Assembly (NCBI GenBank): GCA_963808815.1 | Contig: CAWEGI010000014.1 | Coordinates: forward strand, 124,001 to 188,000 | Reading direction: 5' to 3' | Origin: DATBLE01 sp963808815 | Lineage (GTDB): Bacteria > Actinomycetota > Thermoleophilia > Gaiellales > Gaiellaceae | DNA length: 64,000 bases | Shown: piece after piece, positions 17,862 to 27,705 of the stretch | Layout: the number at the start of each line of letters is the position of its first letter | How positions within the stretch are numbered: the stretch's first letter is position 1 | Program-made: the position numbers and the translations under genes | The notes under the pieces: generated by a model | The model's input: the letters and a program-made list of their open reading frames with translations, nothing else | What the model was told of the DNA's origin: nothing | Database searches by the model: none

Positions 17862-20234
17862 TCAGCCGACGACCAGGTTCACGAGCTTGCCCGGGACGAC
17901 GATCGTCTGACGGATCTCCTTGCCGTCGAGGTGCGCCTGGACCTTCTCCGACGCCCGCGCCCGCTCGACCAGCTCGGCCTCGCCGAGATCGGCCGGTACC
18001 TCCAGGCGGTCGCGCACCCGGCCGTTGACCTGGACGACGAGCTCGAAGGTCTCGTGGACGAGCAGCGCCGGGTCGGCCTGCGGCCACGGCTGCTGCCACA
18101 GGCGGTCGGTGTGGCCGAGCACCTCCCAGAGCTCGGCGGTCACGTGCGGCGCCCAGGGCTGGAGCAGCGAGACGGCGGTCTCCGCGGCGAAGCGCGCGCC
18201 GGGGGCGGCGGGGTCGTCGGCCAGCTCGTTGACCAGCTCCATCACCGCGGAAATCGGCGTGTGGAACTGCATCCGCCGGCCGACATCGTCGGTGACCCGC
18301 TCGATCGTCTGGTGGGCCTTGCGGACGATCGCCCCATCGCCGGGGTCGCCCTGCGGCGCCTGCTCCGCGACCTCGTGGACGACGCGCCACAGGCGCCGGA
18401 CGAACCGCGAGATGCCCTCGATCCCCGTATCGGTCCACTCCATGTCCTGGTCTGCCGGGCCCATGAAGAGGATGTAGAGGCGCACCGGATCGGCGCCGTA
18501 GGCCTCGACCACCGCGTCGGGGCTCTCGACGTTCCCCTTCGATTTGGACATCTTCGTGCCGCCCATCGTCACCCAGCCCTGGTGGAACAGGCGCGCGAAC
18601 GGCTCGCGGAAGCCGAGCATGCCCATCTCGTTCATGACCTTCACGAAGAATCGCGAGTAGAGCAGGTGCCCCGTCGCGTGATCGATCCCGCCGATGTAGT
18701 GGTCGATCGGGCACCAGTAGTCGATCAGCCGCCGGTCGAACGGCGCCTCGGCGTTCCCGGGGTCGACGTAGCGCAGGAAGTACCAGGACGAGTCGACGAA
18801 CGTGTCCATGGTGTCGGCCTCGCGTGTGCCGGGACCGCCGCACCGGGGGCACTCGACGTGCAGCCACTCGGCGTTGCTGGCCAGCGGCGGCATTCCCTTC
18901 GGGCGGTAGTCCTCGACCTCGGGCAGGAGCACGGGAAGCTGGTCGTCCGGGACGGGCACCTCGCCGCAGTCCGGGCAGTGCACGATCGGGATCGGGCAGC
19001 CCCAGTAGCGCTGGCGGCCGAAGCTCCAGTCGCGCAGGCGGTAGCTGACCGCGGGCGCGCCCATTCCCAGCCCGCGCAGCTTCTCGACGATCGCCTGCTT
19101 CGCCTCCTGGAACGGCATGCCGTCGAACTCGGCCGAGTTGACCAGCTTCCCGTCCTCGTCGACGACCTCGACGATCGGCAGGTCGAACGTCTCGGCGAAC
19201 TCGCGATCGCGCTCGTCGTGCGCGGGCACGGCCATGATCGCGCCGGTCCCGTAGTCCATCAGCACGTAGTCGGCGACCCAGATGGGCAGGCGCTCGCCGT
19301 TCACCGGGTTGGTCGCGTGCCGGCCGGTGAAGACGCCCGTCTTCGGCCCCTCGGCGGCGCGCTCCTCGGTCTTCTTCTGACCTGTGTGGCGGACGTACTC
19401 GTCGACTTCGGGCGTCGCGATCCGCCCGACCAGCGGGTGCTCGGGAGCCAGCACGAAGAAGGTGGCGCCGTACAGCGTGTCGGCGCGAGTGGTGAAGACC
19501 GGGATGTCGACGTCGAGCTCCTCGACGCGGAAGAGGATCTCGGCACCCTCGCTCCGCCCGATCCAGTTGCGCTGGATCGTCATCGTGCGCTCGGGCCAGT
19601 CGGCTCCCTCGTAGCGGAGCAGCTCGTCGGCGTACTCGGTGATCTTGAAGAACCACTGCTCGAGGTTCCGCAGCTCGACCGGCGTACCGCAGCGCTCGCA
19701 GCGGCCGTCGATCACGTACTCGTTCGCCACCACCGTCTGGTCGTGCGGGCACCAGTTCACCGGCGCCGCCTTGCGGTACGCGAGCCCGCGCTCGAAGAAC
19801 CGGATGAACAGCCACTGCGTCCAGCGGTAGAAGCCCGGCTCGTGGGCGCCGACCTCGCGGTCCCAGTCGATCGCCCAGCCGAGCCGCTTCATCTGCTCGC
19901 GGATCTCGACGATGTTGCGCTCGACGATCTCGCGGGGATGGCCACCCTCCCGGATGGCCGCGTTCTCCGCGGGCAGGCCGAACGAGTCCCAGCCCATCGG
20001 CCGCAGCACGGTCAACCCGTGTCGGCGATGGAAGTGCGTGAGGACGTCGCCCATCGTGTAGTTGAGGACGTGCCCCATGTGCAGCGTCCCGGACGGGTAC
20101 GGGAGCATCTCCAGCTGGTACCAGTGGTTCGGCGGCTCTTCGCCGGGAGCCGGGTCGGGAGTGTGGTAGGTCCGCTCGTCCTCCCAGACCTGCTGCCACT
20201 TCGCCTCGATCGCTCTGGGGTCGTACCTGTCCAT
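17862..20234 (-). CDS. leuS: Leucyl-tRNA synthetase
   Basis: Class I synthetase that charges tRNA-Leu. The 790 residues hold the HIGH motif as PYPSGTLHMGHVLN (about 46-59), zinc-finger cysteine pairs (RCERCGTPVE; CPDCGEVPV; CPRCGG), the CP1 editing site around AVPAHDERD, and KMSKSKGN near residue 570. It is slightly shorter than E. coli LeuS. Upstream lies a putative transcription attenuator with a two-leucine leader peptide (separate entries), so expression probably responds to leucyl-tRNA supply. Confidence 0.98.
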   Translation of the reverse strand: MDRYDPRAIEAKWQQVWEDERTYHTPDPAPGEEPPNHWYQLEMLPYPSGTLHMGHVLNYTMGDVLTHFHRRHGLTVLRPMGWDSFGLPAENAAIREGGHPREIVERNIVEIREQMKRLGWAIDWDREVGAHEPGFYRWTQWLFIRFFERGLAYRKAAPVNWCPHDQTVVANEYVIDGRCERCGTPVELRNLEQWFFKITEYADELLRYEGADWPERTMTIQRNWIGRSEGAEILFRVEELDVDIPVFTTRADTLYGATFFVLAPEHPLVGRIATPEVDEYVRHTGQKKTEERAAEGPKTGVFTGRHATNPVNGERLPIWVADYVLMDYGTGAIMAVPAHDERDREFAETFDLPIVEVVDEDGKLVNSAEFDGMPFQEAKQAIVEKLRGLGMGAPAVSYRLRDWSFGRQRYWGCPIPIVHCPDCGEVPVPDDQLPVLLPEVEDYRPKGMPPLASNAEWLHVECPRCGGPGTREADTMDTFVDSSWYFLRYVDPGNAEAPFDRRLIDYWCPIDHYIGGIDHATGHLLYSRFFVKVMNEMGMLGFREPFARLFHQGWVTMGGTKMSKSKGNVESPDAVVEAYGADPVRLYILFMGPADQDMEWTDTGIEGISRFVRRLWRVVHEVAEQAPQGDPGDGAIVRKAHQTIERVTDDVGRRMQFHTPISAVMELVNELADDPAAPGARFAAETAVSLLQPWAPHVTAELWEVLGHTDRLWQQPWPQADPALLVHETFELVVQVNGRVRDRLEVPADLGEAELVERARASEKVQAHLDGKEIRQTIVVPGKLVNLVVG

Positions 20235-20267
20235 CGGTTCTAAGACTTACAGGGCTCCCTTGAAATG

Positions 20268-20290
20268 AAAAAGCCTCTCGTGCGAGAGGC
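20268..20290 (-). terminator. Intrinsic terminator (putative attenuator) before leuS
   Basis: On the minus strand GCCTCTC-GCAC-GAGAGGC is followed by TTTTTC and ends about 33 nt before the leuS start. No minus-strand gene lies between it and the divergent cyclase gene. It can therefore only act on the leuS leader transcript, as expected of an attenuator. Confidence 0.7.
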
Positions 20291-20332
20291 CGTGGGACGC
20301 TCGCGCGGCGAGACCGCGTGGGCTTCCCTGGA

Positions 20333-20353
20333 TTATCCGAGCAGCTGCTCCAT
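20333..20353 (-). CDS. Putative leader peptide MEQLLG
   Basis: A six-codon frame ATG GAG CAG CTG CTC GGA TAA on the minus strand. The two adjacent leucine codons fit ribosome-mediated attenuation by leucyl-tRNA shortage. TACGAT lies 7 nt before the ATG, suggesting a leaderless transcript. The stop is about 43 nt before the terminator stem. No database can confirm so short a peptide. Confidence 0.45.
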   Translation of the reverse strand: MEQLLG

Positions 20354-20360
20354 CGCGCCT

Positions 20361-20366
20361 ATCGTA
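20361..20366 (-). promoter_or_regulatory. -10 box of the leuS leader transcript
   Basis: TACGAT on the minus strand, 7 nt before the leader-peptide ATG. No good -35 is visible. It overlaps the 5' region of the divergent cyclase gene. Confidence 0.45.
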
Positions 20367-20396
20367 CTCGACCAGCCCAACGAAAGGAGGCTCTCC

Positions 20397-21359
20397 ATGC
20401 GGATTTCCAAGTCGGTCGGGGCAGGGATCGCCCTCTTCGCTGCCGGCGCCGTCGCGGCGGTGGTCGTGGCCGTTGTCGCCCGCCCCGGTGCCGCACACGC
20501 GACGCCGGCGAGCGTCGGCCTCTGGCAGGTGTACGACCAGTCGCTGAAGCAGGCCCGCTACATCGACCTGACCCACTCGATCACCCCGAACATGCCGGTC
20601 TGGAAAGGCTTCGGCCCGGCGAAATTCGGGCCGACGCTCGACCCGAAGACGGGCAAGGCGTACACGTACGCCAAGGACGGCTTCGAGGCGACGGCCTACC
20701 GGCTCTCCACCGACCAGTTCGGCACGCAGTTCGACCCGCCGGCGCACTGGGCTCCCGAGTACCCGGCGATCGACGAGCTGCCGCCGACCTATGCGGTGCG
20801 GCCGCTGGTCGTCGTCTCGATCGTCCCGCAGGTGAGGCAGGACCCGAAGTACGCGCTCCAGGTGTCGGACATCCAGGCGTTCGAGCGGCAGCACGGACGC
20901 ATCCCGGCAGGATCGGTGGTGATGGTGCGGTCGGACTGGTCGAAGAAATGGACGGAGAACGCCGCGAAGGCGAAGGCGCTCGCGGCCGATCCGGTCTTTC
21001 CCGGCGTGTCGCTGGCCGCGCTGAAGGTCCTGCATCTCCAGCGCCACATCCTGTTCCACGGCCACGAGCCACTCGACACGGACACGACGCCGACGCTCGA
21101 GGGCGAGTCGTGGCTGATGCACCACGGCTACACGCAGGCCGAGGGGGTCGCCAACCTCGAGGGCGTGCCCGCAACCGGCTGCCTCGTCGCGATCGGCTAC
21201 CCGAAGTTCAAGGGCGGCGTGGGCGGCTACGCACGGTACGTCGCGATCTGCCCGCCGTCGACCACGAAGGGCGTGACGATCTCCGGCCGCGACGCACCGC
21301 TGCCTCGGCCCGGCGGGACGCTGCACTGGGACGCGGGCAAGGGCTACCGCGCCCGCTGA
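20397..21359 (+). CDS. Secreted cyclase-family protein (kynurenine-formamidase-like fold)
   Basis: 320 residues. The ATG is preceded by a strong ribosome site (AAAGGAGG). A hydrophobic N-terminus (GIALFAAGAVAAVVVAVVA) ending in AHA suggests export or membrane anchoring. The PF04199 metal motif, normally HGTHxDxPxH, reads FGTQFDPPAHW here, so one metal-binding histidine is Gln. IDLTHSITPNMPVWKG and PATGCLVAIGYPKFKGG are further family features. These enzymes hydrolyse arylformamides or act as manganese-dependent isatin hydrolases; this member's substrate is unknown. The TGA overlaps the lysA ATG (TGATG), so the two are coupled. Confidence 0.8.
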   Translation: MRISKSVGAGIALFAAGAVAAVVVAVVARPGAAHATPASVGLWQVYDQSLKQARYIDLTHSITPNMPVWKGFGPAKFGPTLDPKTGKAYTYAKDGFEATAYRLSTDQFGTQFDPPAHWAPEYPAIDELPPTYAVRPLVVVSIVPQVRQDPKYALQVSDIQAFERQHGRIPAGSVVMVRSDWSKKWTENAAKAKALAADPVFPGVSLAALKVLHLQRHILFHGHEPLDTDTTPTLEGESWLMHHGYTQAEGVANLEGVPATGCLVAIGYPKFKGGVGGYARYVAICPPSTTKGVTISGRDAPLPRPGGTLHWDAGKGYRAR

Positions 21360-22618
21360 TGCTGGAGCTGTTCCCCGATACGGCGCGGGTCGAGGACGGC
21401 GAATTGACGATCGGCGGCGTGCGCGCGTCCGCGCTCGCAGAGGAGTACGGCACACCGCTGGTCGTCTACTGCGACGAGACCGTTCGTGCGTCGGCGCGTT
21501 CCTGGCGGCGAGGAGCGCCCGACGCGACGGTCGTCTACGGGACGAAGGCTTTTCCCAACGTTGCGCTGATGCGCATCCTGGCCGAGGAGGGGGTCGGCGC
21601 GGACGTGTCGACGCTCGGGGAGCTGCGGTTCGCACAGGCGGCGGGGATCTCCCCGTCACTGCTCGTCGTGCACGGGAACAACAAGTCGGACGAGGAGCTC
21701 GCCGCCGCGGCCGCGGCGGACGCGTGGCTCGTGGTCATGGACGAGCCGGGCGAGGTCGAGCGCTGCGCGGCCGCCGGCGTGAAACGCGTGCTCCTCCGGA
21801 TCACACCCGGCGTCGACGCCGATACCCACGAGAAGATCCGCACCGGCCACGTCGGCTCGAAGTTCGGCGTCCCTCCCGAGGATGCCCTGGAGGTGCTGGA
21901 GCGGGCCTGCGGTGCCGGGCTGGAGATGCTGGGCCTGCACGTGCACTTGGGTTCGCAGGTCGCGGATGCGACAGCGGCGACGGCGGCGATCGAGCTGCTT
22001 GCCCGGCTCTGCGTGAAAGCCCGGGCCGAGCTGGACTGGACGCCCGCGATCGTCAACGTCGGCGGCGGCCTCGGCATCCGTTACGTCATGGACGAACCCG
22101 CCTTGCCGACCCCGGAGGGGTACGCGCGCACGGTGTCCGAGCGGCTGTACGAGGCCTGGAAGGCCGCCGAGCTCCCGACGCCCCAACTGGTCTTCGAGCC
22201 GGGCCGGTCGCTCGTCGGCCGTGCCGGCTTCACGCTGTACCGGGTCGGCGTGGTCAAGCGCTCGGGCGGCACGACCTGGGTCGCGGTCGACGGCGGCATG
22301 TCGGACAACCCGCGGCCGGCGTTGTACGGCGCCCGCTACTCGGCACTGCTGGCGAATCGTGCCGACGAGCCGCCGGCCGGCACCTATGCCGTGTGCGGCA
22401 AGCACTGCGAGAGCGGAGACGTGCTGATCGAGCACGCCTCGCTGCCCGAGCCGCGGCGAGGCGACCTGCTGGCCGTGCCGGCGACCGGCGCATATACGCT
22501 CGCGATGGCGAGTACCTACAACGGCGTGCCGTTTCCGCCCGCCCTGATCGTGCGAGACGGGCAGACCCGTCGGATTCGCCGCAGACAGACCGTGGCGGAG
22601 CTCGTCACCGAGGAATGA
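21359..22618 (+). CDS. lysA: Diaminopimelate decarboxylase
   Basis: PLP enzyme of the last step of lysine synthesis, 419 residues. The PLP lysine is in VVYGTKAFPN near residue 63. LHVHLGSQV, the glycine loop IVNVGGGLGIRY, FEPGRSLVG and the active-site CGKHCESGD stretch are in the expected order. The start codon overlaps the stop of the cyclase gene. The combination with a secreted cyclase-family protein is unusual. Related decarboxylases for arginine or ornithine are possible but the motifs favour LysA. Confidence 0.93.
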   Translation: MLELFPDTARVEDGELTIGGVRASALAEEYGTPLVVYCDETVRASARSWRRGAPDATVVYGTKAFPNVALMRILAEEGVGADVSTLGELRFAQAAGISPSLLVVHGNNKSDEELAAAAAADAWLVVMDEPGEVERCAAAGVKRVLLRITPGVDADTHEKIRTGHVGSKFGVPPEDALEVLERACGAGLEMLGLHVHLGSQVADATAATAAIELLARLCVKARAELDWTPAIVNVGGGLGIRYVMDEPALPTPEGYARTVSERLYEAWKAAELPTPQLVFEPGRSLVGRAGFTLYRVGVVKRSGGTTWVAVDGGMSDNPRPALYGARYSALLANRADEPPAGTYAVCGKHCESGDVLIEHASLPEPRRGDLLAVPATGAYTLAMASTYNGVPFPPALIVRDGQTRRIRRRQTVAELVTEE

Positions 22619-22652
22619 CAGCCGGGCGGAGCGGCTTGGGGCCGCGAGCCGT

Positions 22653-25600
22653 CTATTCGTGCGTCAGGCACAGCGCCGCCAGATCGAGACCAGGGTACTC
22701 GGGTTGGTCGATCCTGCAGCCGAGCCGTTTGGACACGAGCTCCGCCGTGGCGCGGTCCGAATAGCCGATGTAGGCCGCTTCGCCCTCGAGTCGTGCGGCG
22801 AGCGCTGCGGCAGCTCGGGCGCGCTGCGGCGAAGGAAGCGCGCTGATGCTCACGAGCTGTCTCCAATCGGAAGCCGTGAGGTACGGCAGGTGGAGCAGGT
22901 ACTGGACGGGATCGCGTGCGTCGTCGGCGTTTCCCCCGGTGCGTGCCAGATCGGCCGTGGCGAGGACGGAATTGCGCTGCGTCGGGTCGAGCGTCTGCAG
23001 GAGCGGGACGACGGTCAACGTGATGCCGATCCGGGCGAGCTGTATTCGAAGGAGCTGCGCGAGCTGTGGGTCGAACAGGTTCCCGGCGTCGTCCGCTTCG
23101 GCCGCGAAGACCGCGTGGAGGTGCCTGCCGGCCATCAGCCGCCGCGCGGGAAGCAGGTCGGGGCGCAGCGGATACGTCGGTCGTGTGGAGCCGCGAAGGT
23201 TGGGCGGGAGCAAGGCGCTCGTCGGCAGCTGGAAGTCGCCGCCGACGAGCGCGTGGGCAAGCTGACGGCGATCGAGCGCGAGTGCGACGGCGCGACGGGT
23301 CGAGGCGTCGGAAAACGGCGGTCTCGAGACGTTGAGCGCCAACCGCTCGGTCCAGTTGTTCGCGGTCAAGCGGTACCGCGCGCCGGCTGTGCGGGCCGAC
23401 ACCGTATCTGGGGCGAGGGCAGCGTCCTGCGCCGCGATGTAGTCGATCGTGCCGCGAGCGATGCCCGCTGCCGCGACGCCCGGTTCGATGCCCACCTTGT
23501 AGACGATCGCGTCCAGCCGCCGCGGGCGCGTTCCGTGGTAGTTCGGGTTCGGTTTGAGCACGAAGACGTCGCTCGAGCGAGCGGCGAGGTAGTAGGGACC
23601 TGCTGAAGGGATCGGGTACGGAAGCCCGTGCGGAACGGTCGGGAGATCGGCCGGAACCGCGCAGAAGGCCGGGAGTGACAACCGCTCGGGCAGGTCACTT
23701 ACCGGGCGGAGCAGGTGGATGACGAGCGTGCCGCCGCGCACCGAGATGCCGGACACGTGAGGCGCCGCCCCTGCGTTGTACGCCTCCGCACCGACGATGT
23801 CGCCGAGCACGCGCAGCGGGTCGTAGTTGCCGCCGGCCGGGGAGAGATAGCGCTCGAGCGCGTGGCGGAAGGAACCTGCCGTCACCGGCTCGCGGGAGGG
23901 CGGCGAGAAGCCGAAGCCGGAGTGGATGCGGAACGTGTACGTGCGTCCCGCGTCGGTCACGATCGGGAAGCCCGTCGCGACTTCGGGGGCGAGCTTCTGG
24001 CCGTCGGCGCCTTGGGCGTCCGGATAGTTGAAGAGCTTCGCGCAGGTGGCGTAGTGGAACTGGACCTGCACGGGATTGAATGCGAACTGGGTTCCCAGCG
24101 GATCGGTCGAAGTCGCGTCCAGCTGATCCACCGGGAGCGCGACGACGGCGACTCGTCCCTCTAGTCCGCCAGTGACGTCCTTGCCTGCCGGCTGCACGCT
24201 CAACGCCAGCACGCCGTCGTGGACCGCGGTGCCCATGACGGAGTGGCCGAGCCGGTACGGTCGCGCCGCGTCCGTCGCCGGATCGATCCGGACGAGGCGG
24301 CCCCCTTCCCCGTCCGCCGCCCAGAGGGCTCCCTCGGCGTAGTCGAGCTCCTGGACGGAAGCACCGAGCTTGATGCTGCTCACCACGTCGCCGTGCTCGG
24401 TCAACTTCCACACAGTCCCGCCCGGGTTGACTGCCGCCCAGACGTAGCCGCCGCCCGCGGCGACGCAGCACAGCCATTGGCCCAGATCCCGCGCCGGCGA
24501 GGTCACCTCGTCTGTGACCGGATCGATGCGCGAGAGGTGGCCGATCACGCCGCCCCCGACCCATAGTGCGCCGTCGCCGAACGCCAGCGCCTGCGCTCCG
24601 CCCGCGGGGATCACGTACTGATGCCGCACCCGACCGCTCTCCGGATCGAGCCGCCAGACATAGCTCGGATTGGCGGTGCCTTGACCGACCCAGACCGAAC
24701 CCGCGCCGACGACGACGCTCTGGGTTGCGTCGGCGAGCTCGGCGAACGGAACGGGCAGCGTCGCCCGGCCGACGACGACGCCGTGGTCGGGATCGACGCG
24801 GACGACGGTCGGCGAGCTGCAGTCCGAGACCCACAGCGCCCCCTCGCCCGCAGCGAGACCACACGGAACCGCAGCGGTGTTTGCGCTGGCGACGACCTTG
24901 CCGGTCTGCGGATCGATCTTGCTGAGAATGCCCGTCCCGGACAGGTTCCAGAGTGCGCCGTCGAAGAACCTCGACTGCAGCGGGGCGCTCAGCTCGTCGG
25001 TGCGGTCGAGCACCTTGCCGGTTCGCGCCGAGACCAACGCGACTGCATTGAACGGTCGCGCGCTGTCGGCGCCGGAGCCGCCCGCGCCGCTGACCAGGAT
25101 CGCCACACCGGCGATGACCGCCGCTGCGAGGGGCACCGTGAGAACCGCAGCGATCCGGCTGCGACGGCCGAGGCGGACACGACGCGGGGCGGCGAGCGAC
25201 GGATCCTGACGCAGGATCGACTGCTCCAGCTGCTGCAGCTCCGGCCCGGGCTCCAGACCGAGCTCGTCGACGAGTGCACGCCTCGCGTCGGCGTAGACGC
25301 GTAGTGCCTCGGCCTGACGACCCGACCGATACAGGGCGAGCATCAATTGCGCCCGCAGACGCTCCCGAAGCGGATGGCGTTGGACGAGCGCGTCGAGCTC
25401 GGCCACGAGTCGGTGGTGCTCACCGAGCGCAAGTCGTGCGTCGAACCGTTCCTCCAGCGCGGTCAGCCGCAGCTCTTCGAGCCGCTGCGCTTCGACGCGC
25501 AGGAACGGCTCGTCGGCGACGTCGGCGAGGGCCGGCCCGCGCCAGAGGTCGAGCGCGCTGTCGAGCGCGGCGAGCGCCTCGGTCGGCGTTCCCCGCGGCG

Positions 25601-25932
25601 TTCGCCTGCCGCCCTCGCTCGAGGTTCTCCTCGAAGCGGTGCACGTCGATGTCGCCGGGGGTGGCGCGCAGCATGTAACCGCCCGACCGCGTGACGAGCG
25701 TGTCGGGCGGATCGAGGATCTTGCGCAACCTGGAGATCTGGTGGTCGAGGCTGTGCGCCGCCCCGCCGGGCGGTCTGTCGGGCCAGATCTCCTCGATCAG
25801 GCGATCGCGCGAGACGACCTCGTTTGCGTGCACCAGCAGGATCGCGAGCAACGCGCGCTGCTTGGCACCGCCGAGGCGAAGGACCTTCTCGTCGGTACGA
25901 ACCTCGAGCGGGCCGAGCAGTCCGAAACGCAT
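22653..25932 (-). CDS. Membrane-tethered BTAD regulator with beta-propeller and family-5 solute-binding domain, one-base frame break
   Basis: About 1092 residues when repaired. Order: OmpR-type winged helix (MRFGLLGPLEVRTDEKVLRLGG), BTAD helices, one transmembrane helix near residue 260 (IAAVLTVPLAAAVIAGVAIL), a propeller with repeated GALWV and RIDP units, then a periplasmic peptide-binding-type domain (SBP_bac_5) with RPPFSDASTRRAVALALDR. The DNA-binding part would be cytosolic and the ligand-binding part outside. The frame breaks near 25590, where removing one base in GGGGAACG rejoins the BTAD domain. The ribosome site is AAGGAGG. It is divergent from a secreted protein, a plausible target. 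Confidence 0.8.
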
Positions 25933-26047
25933 GGACCTCCTTGTGCGGACCGTAACACCCGGCGGGCGGAGGGTGGGAGCGAGTTGGGAGCCGGACGGGA
26001 GCGGGCCCGGCCAGCGTGTGAGGCGTCAACTCGAAAGGAGATTCGTG

Positions 26048-26747
26048 ATGCGCACGCTGATCCTCATGGTGGTGACTCTTGCTCTGGCGGCAGGTGTCGC
26101 AGCCGCGACGCCGCCGGACCTGGCGACGAGCAATCTTGAACACGCCGGCGGGCAAGACGACCGCCCTGGCGGCAAGGACCGTCTACCAGGCGAGCTCGTT
26201 CCCGCTCGGACTGCGCCTCACCGCTCCTGACGGAACCTGGGCCGGCAGCCAGTGGACGACGAGCGCCTTCGGCAAGAAGACCTTCGCCTGGGTGGCGGTC
26301 GGGCACGGCGGAACGACGCCCACGAGTCCTCCGCAGGGCGTGTTCACGATCATGACCGCGATCGGACCCACGCCGTCTGTCTCTGCCACCGTGGCGCGTC
26401 TTCGCCAGGGTGGCAGCGGGATCACGTTCGAGAAGACCTCGCCGGCGAGGGTGGCGGGCTACAGAGGCACCCAGTTCGGCGGCAACGTCTGGGGCATATT
26501 CGGCCACTCGTTCGTCCCGTTCACGCCGACAACCCACGGGGCGAGCCCGTCGGACTCGTGGCACACCGACAAGGGCGAGGCGTTCCGTTTCGTCGTCCTC
26601 GGCGTGAAGGGAAAGACCGTGGTCTTGTTCGAAGAGAGCTTCGGGCTTTCCCCGGATCGTTTCCCAGCCTTCCTGACGGACGCAAACCGAGTGCTCGCGT
26701 CACTGAGGTTCACGGCCGTTCAGTCGACCAACGCCGGGAAATCATGA
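26048..26747 (+). CDS. Secreted protein of unknown function, one-base frame break
   Basis: About 232 residues when repaired. A signal peptide (MRTLILMVVTLALAAGVAAA) follows a good ribosome site (GAAAGGAG). The frame breaks near 26132; dropping one A joins ATSI to LNTPAGKTTALAARTVYQA. The body (VFTIMTAIGPTPSV, GYRGTQFGGNVWGIF, SDSWHTDKGEAFRFVVLGVKG) shows no domain I recognise. It is divergent from the BTAD/solute-binding regulator. Confidence 0.6.
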
Positions 26748-26880
26748 GCCAGACGTCATTCGTCCGGCGCCCGGCTCTCCTCCGAGCGCGGGGAGGTTCA
26801 GGCCTCCCCCGGGCACTACATGTGCTCGTTCGCGACCTCCACCCCGGGGGGCGCAGCCAGTGCCGCATGCCGAGGCCGAC

Positions 26881-27705
26881 TTAGCTGACCCGGAGGAAGG
26901 AGGCGCAGGTCGGGCTGCTCCGGTTGCCGGCAGGGTCCAACGCGACGACACAGAAGCGAAGTCGTCTGCTGCGGAGCCGGGAGGGGACCCGCCAGCGCAC
27001 CTCGACGTTGCGTGTGCCGATCTTGAACGCCGTCGGCGAGGGGAGAGTCGCGAGCAGAGAATCGGCCTCGTAGACGCGTACGAGCGCCTTGCTCCTGCCG
27101 CTGTCGTCGAAGACGTCGAAGCGGAGAGTCGTCCGCTTCCCTCGTCTGGCCGACGCCGGGTGCGCGGTCACGAGGGGTGCCTTGACGTCGGGCGATCGCA
27201 GCGCCTTCGCGGCCGCCAGACGCTGCAGCGCCGTCGTCGCGCTGCGGGCGAGGTCGTCCGGACTTCCCGCGGAGAGAGGAACCGACCTGAGCACCTGGTC
27301 CTCGGCGGCGGTCGAGCGTCCGCCGTCGTAGACCCCGAAGCCCGCGGGCATGACGACGAGCAGCGGACCCGAATACCAGAGCCCGAGTTCGACGCCCAGA
27401 AAGTGCGCGTACTCGACCGGCTCTCCGAAGAGCGACGGGATCGCCCCGAGGTCGGTCGACTCATAGATCAGGGCGACCTTGACCCGATCTCCACCGGCGT
27501 AGACGTCGTCCGCCGCACGGCCGAGCGCGGCGCGCGCGGACGCCGAGGGGAGGCGGTAGGGGAAATAGACGTTCTGCAGCAAGAGCTGGTCGCTCGCAGG
27601 GTCGCCGTCGGCGGAAGCCACAGCCGCCGCGCCCAGGGCGATCAAGAGGGCCACGACGGCTGCGAGCGCCCGCCGGGCGCTCGCAGCTCCGTCGAGGTGG
27701 ATCAC
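26881..27705 (-). CDS. Secreted or membrane-anchored protein with C-terminal Ig-like domain
   Basis: 274 residues from a GTG start that overlaps the stop of the upstream cupin gene (GTGA). The N-terminus (ALAAVVALLIALGAAAVASA) is a signal peptide. The middle (DRVKVALIYESTDLGAIPSLFG, LWYSGPLLVVMPAGFGVYDGG) is loosely like TPM-type extracellular domains. The C-terminus (TLRFDVFDDSGRSKALVRVYE, FCVVALDPAGNRS) has the look of an Ig-like fold. No function can be assigned. Confidence 0.6.
   Translation of the reverse strand: MIHLDGAASARRALAAVVALLIALGAAAVASADGDPASDQLLLQNVYFPYRLPSASARAALGRAADDVYAGGDRVKVALIYESTDLGAIPSLFGEPVEYAHFLGVELGLWYSGPLLVVMPAGFGVYDGGRSTAAEDQVLRSVPLSAGSPDDLARSATTALQRLAAAKALRSPDVKAPLVTAHPASARRGKRTTLRFDVFDDSGRSKALVRVYEADSLLATLPSPTAFKIGTRNVEVRWRVPSRLRSRRLRFCVVALDPAGNRSSPTCASFLRVS

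Noticed and set aside
17931..20243. A 770-codon open frame on the plus strand
   Set aside because: Antisense of leuS, with no recognisable domain.
20235..20396. T-box riboswitch before leuS
   Set aside because: The T-box consensus (TGG-ACCGCG type) and specifier loop are not recognisable; a peptide attenuator fits better.
20318..22618. A 766-codon plus-strand frame joining the cyclase region and lysA
   Set aside because: The first part is out of frame with the real cyclase gene; only the lysA part is coding.
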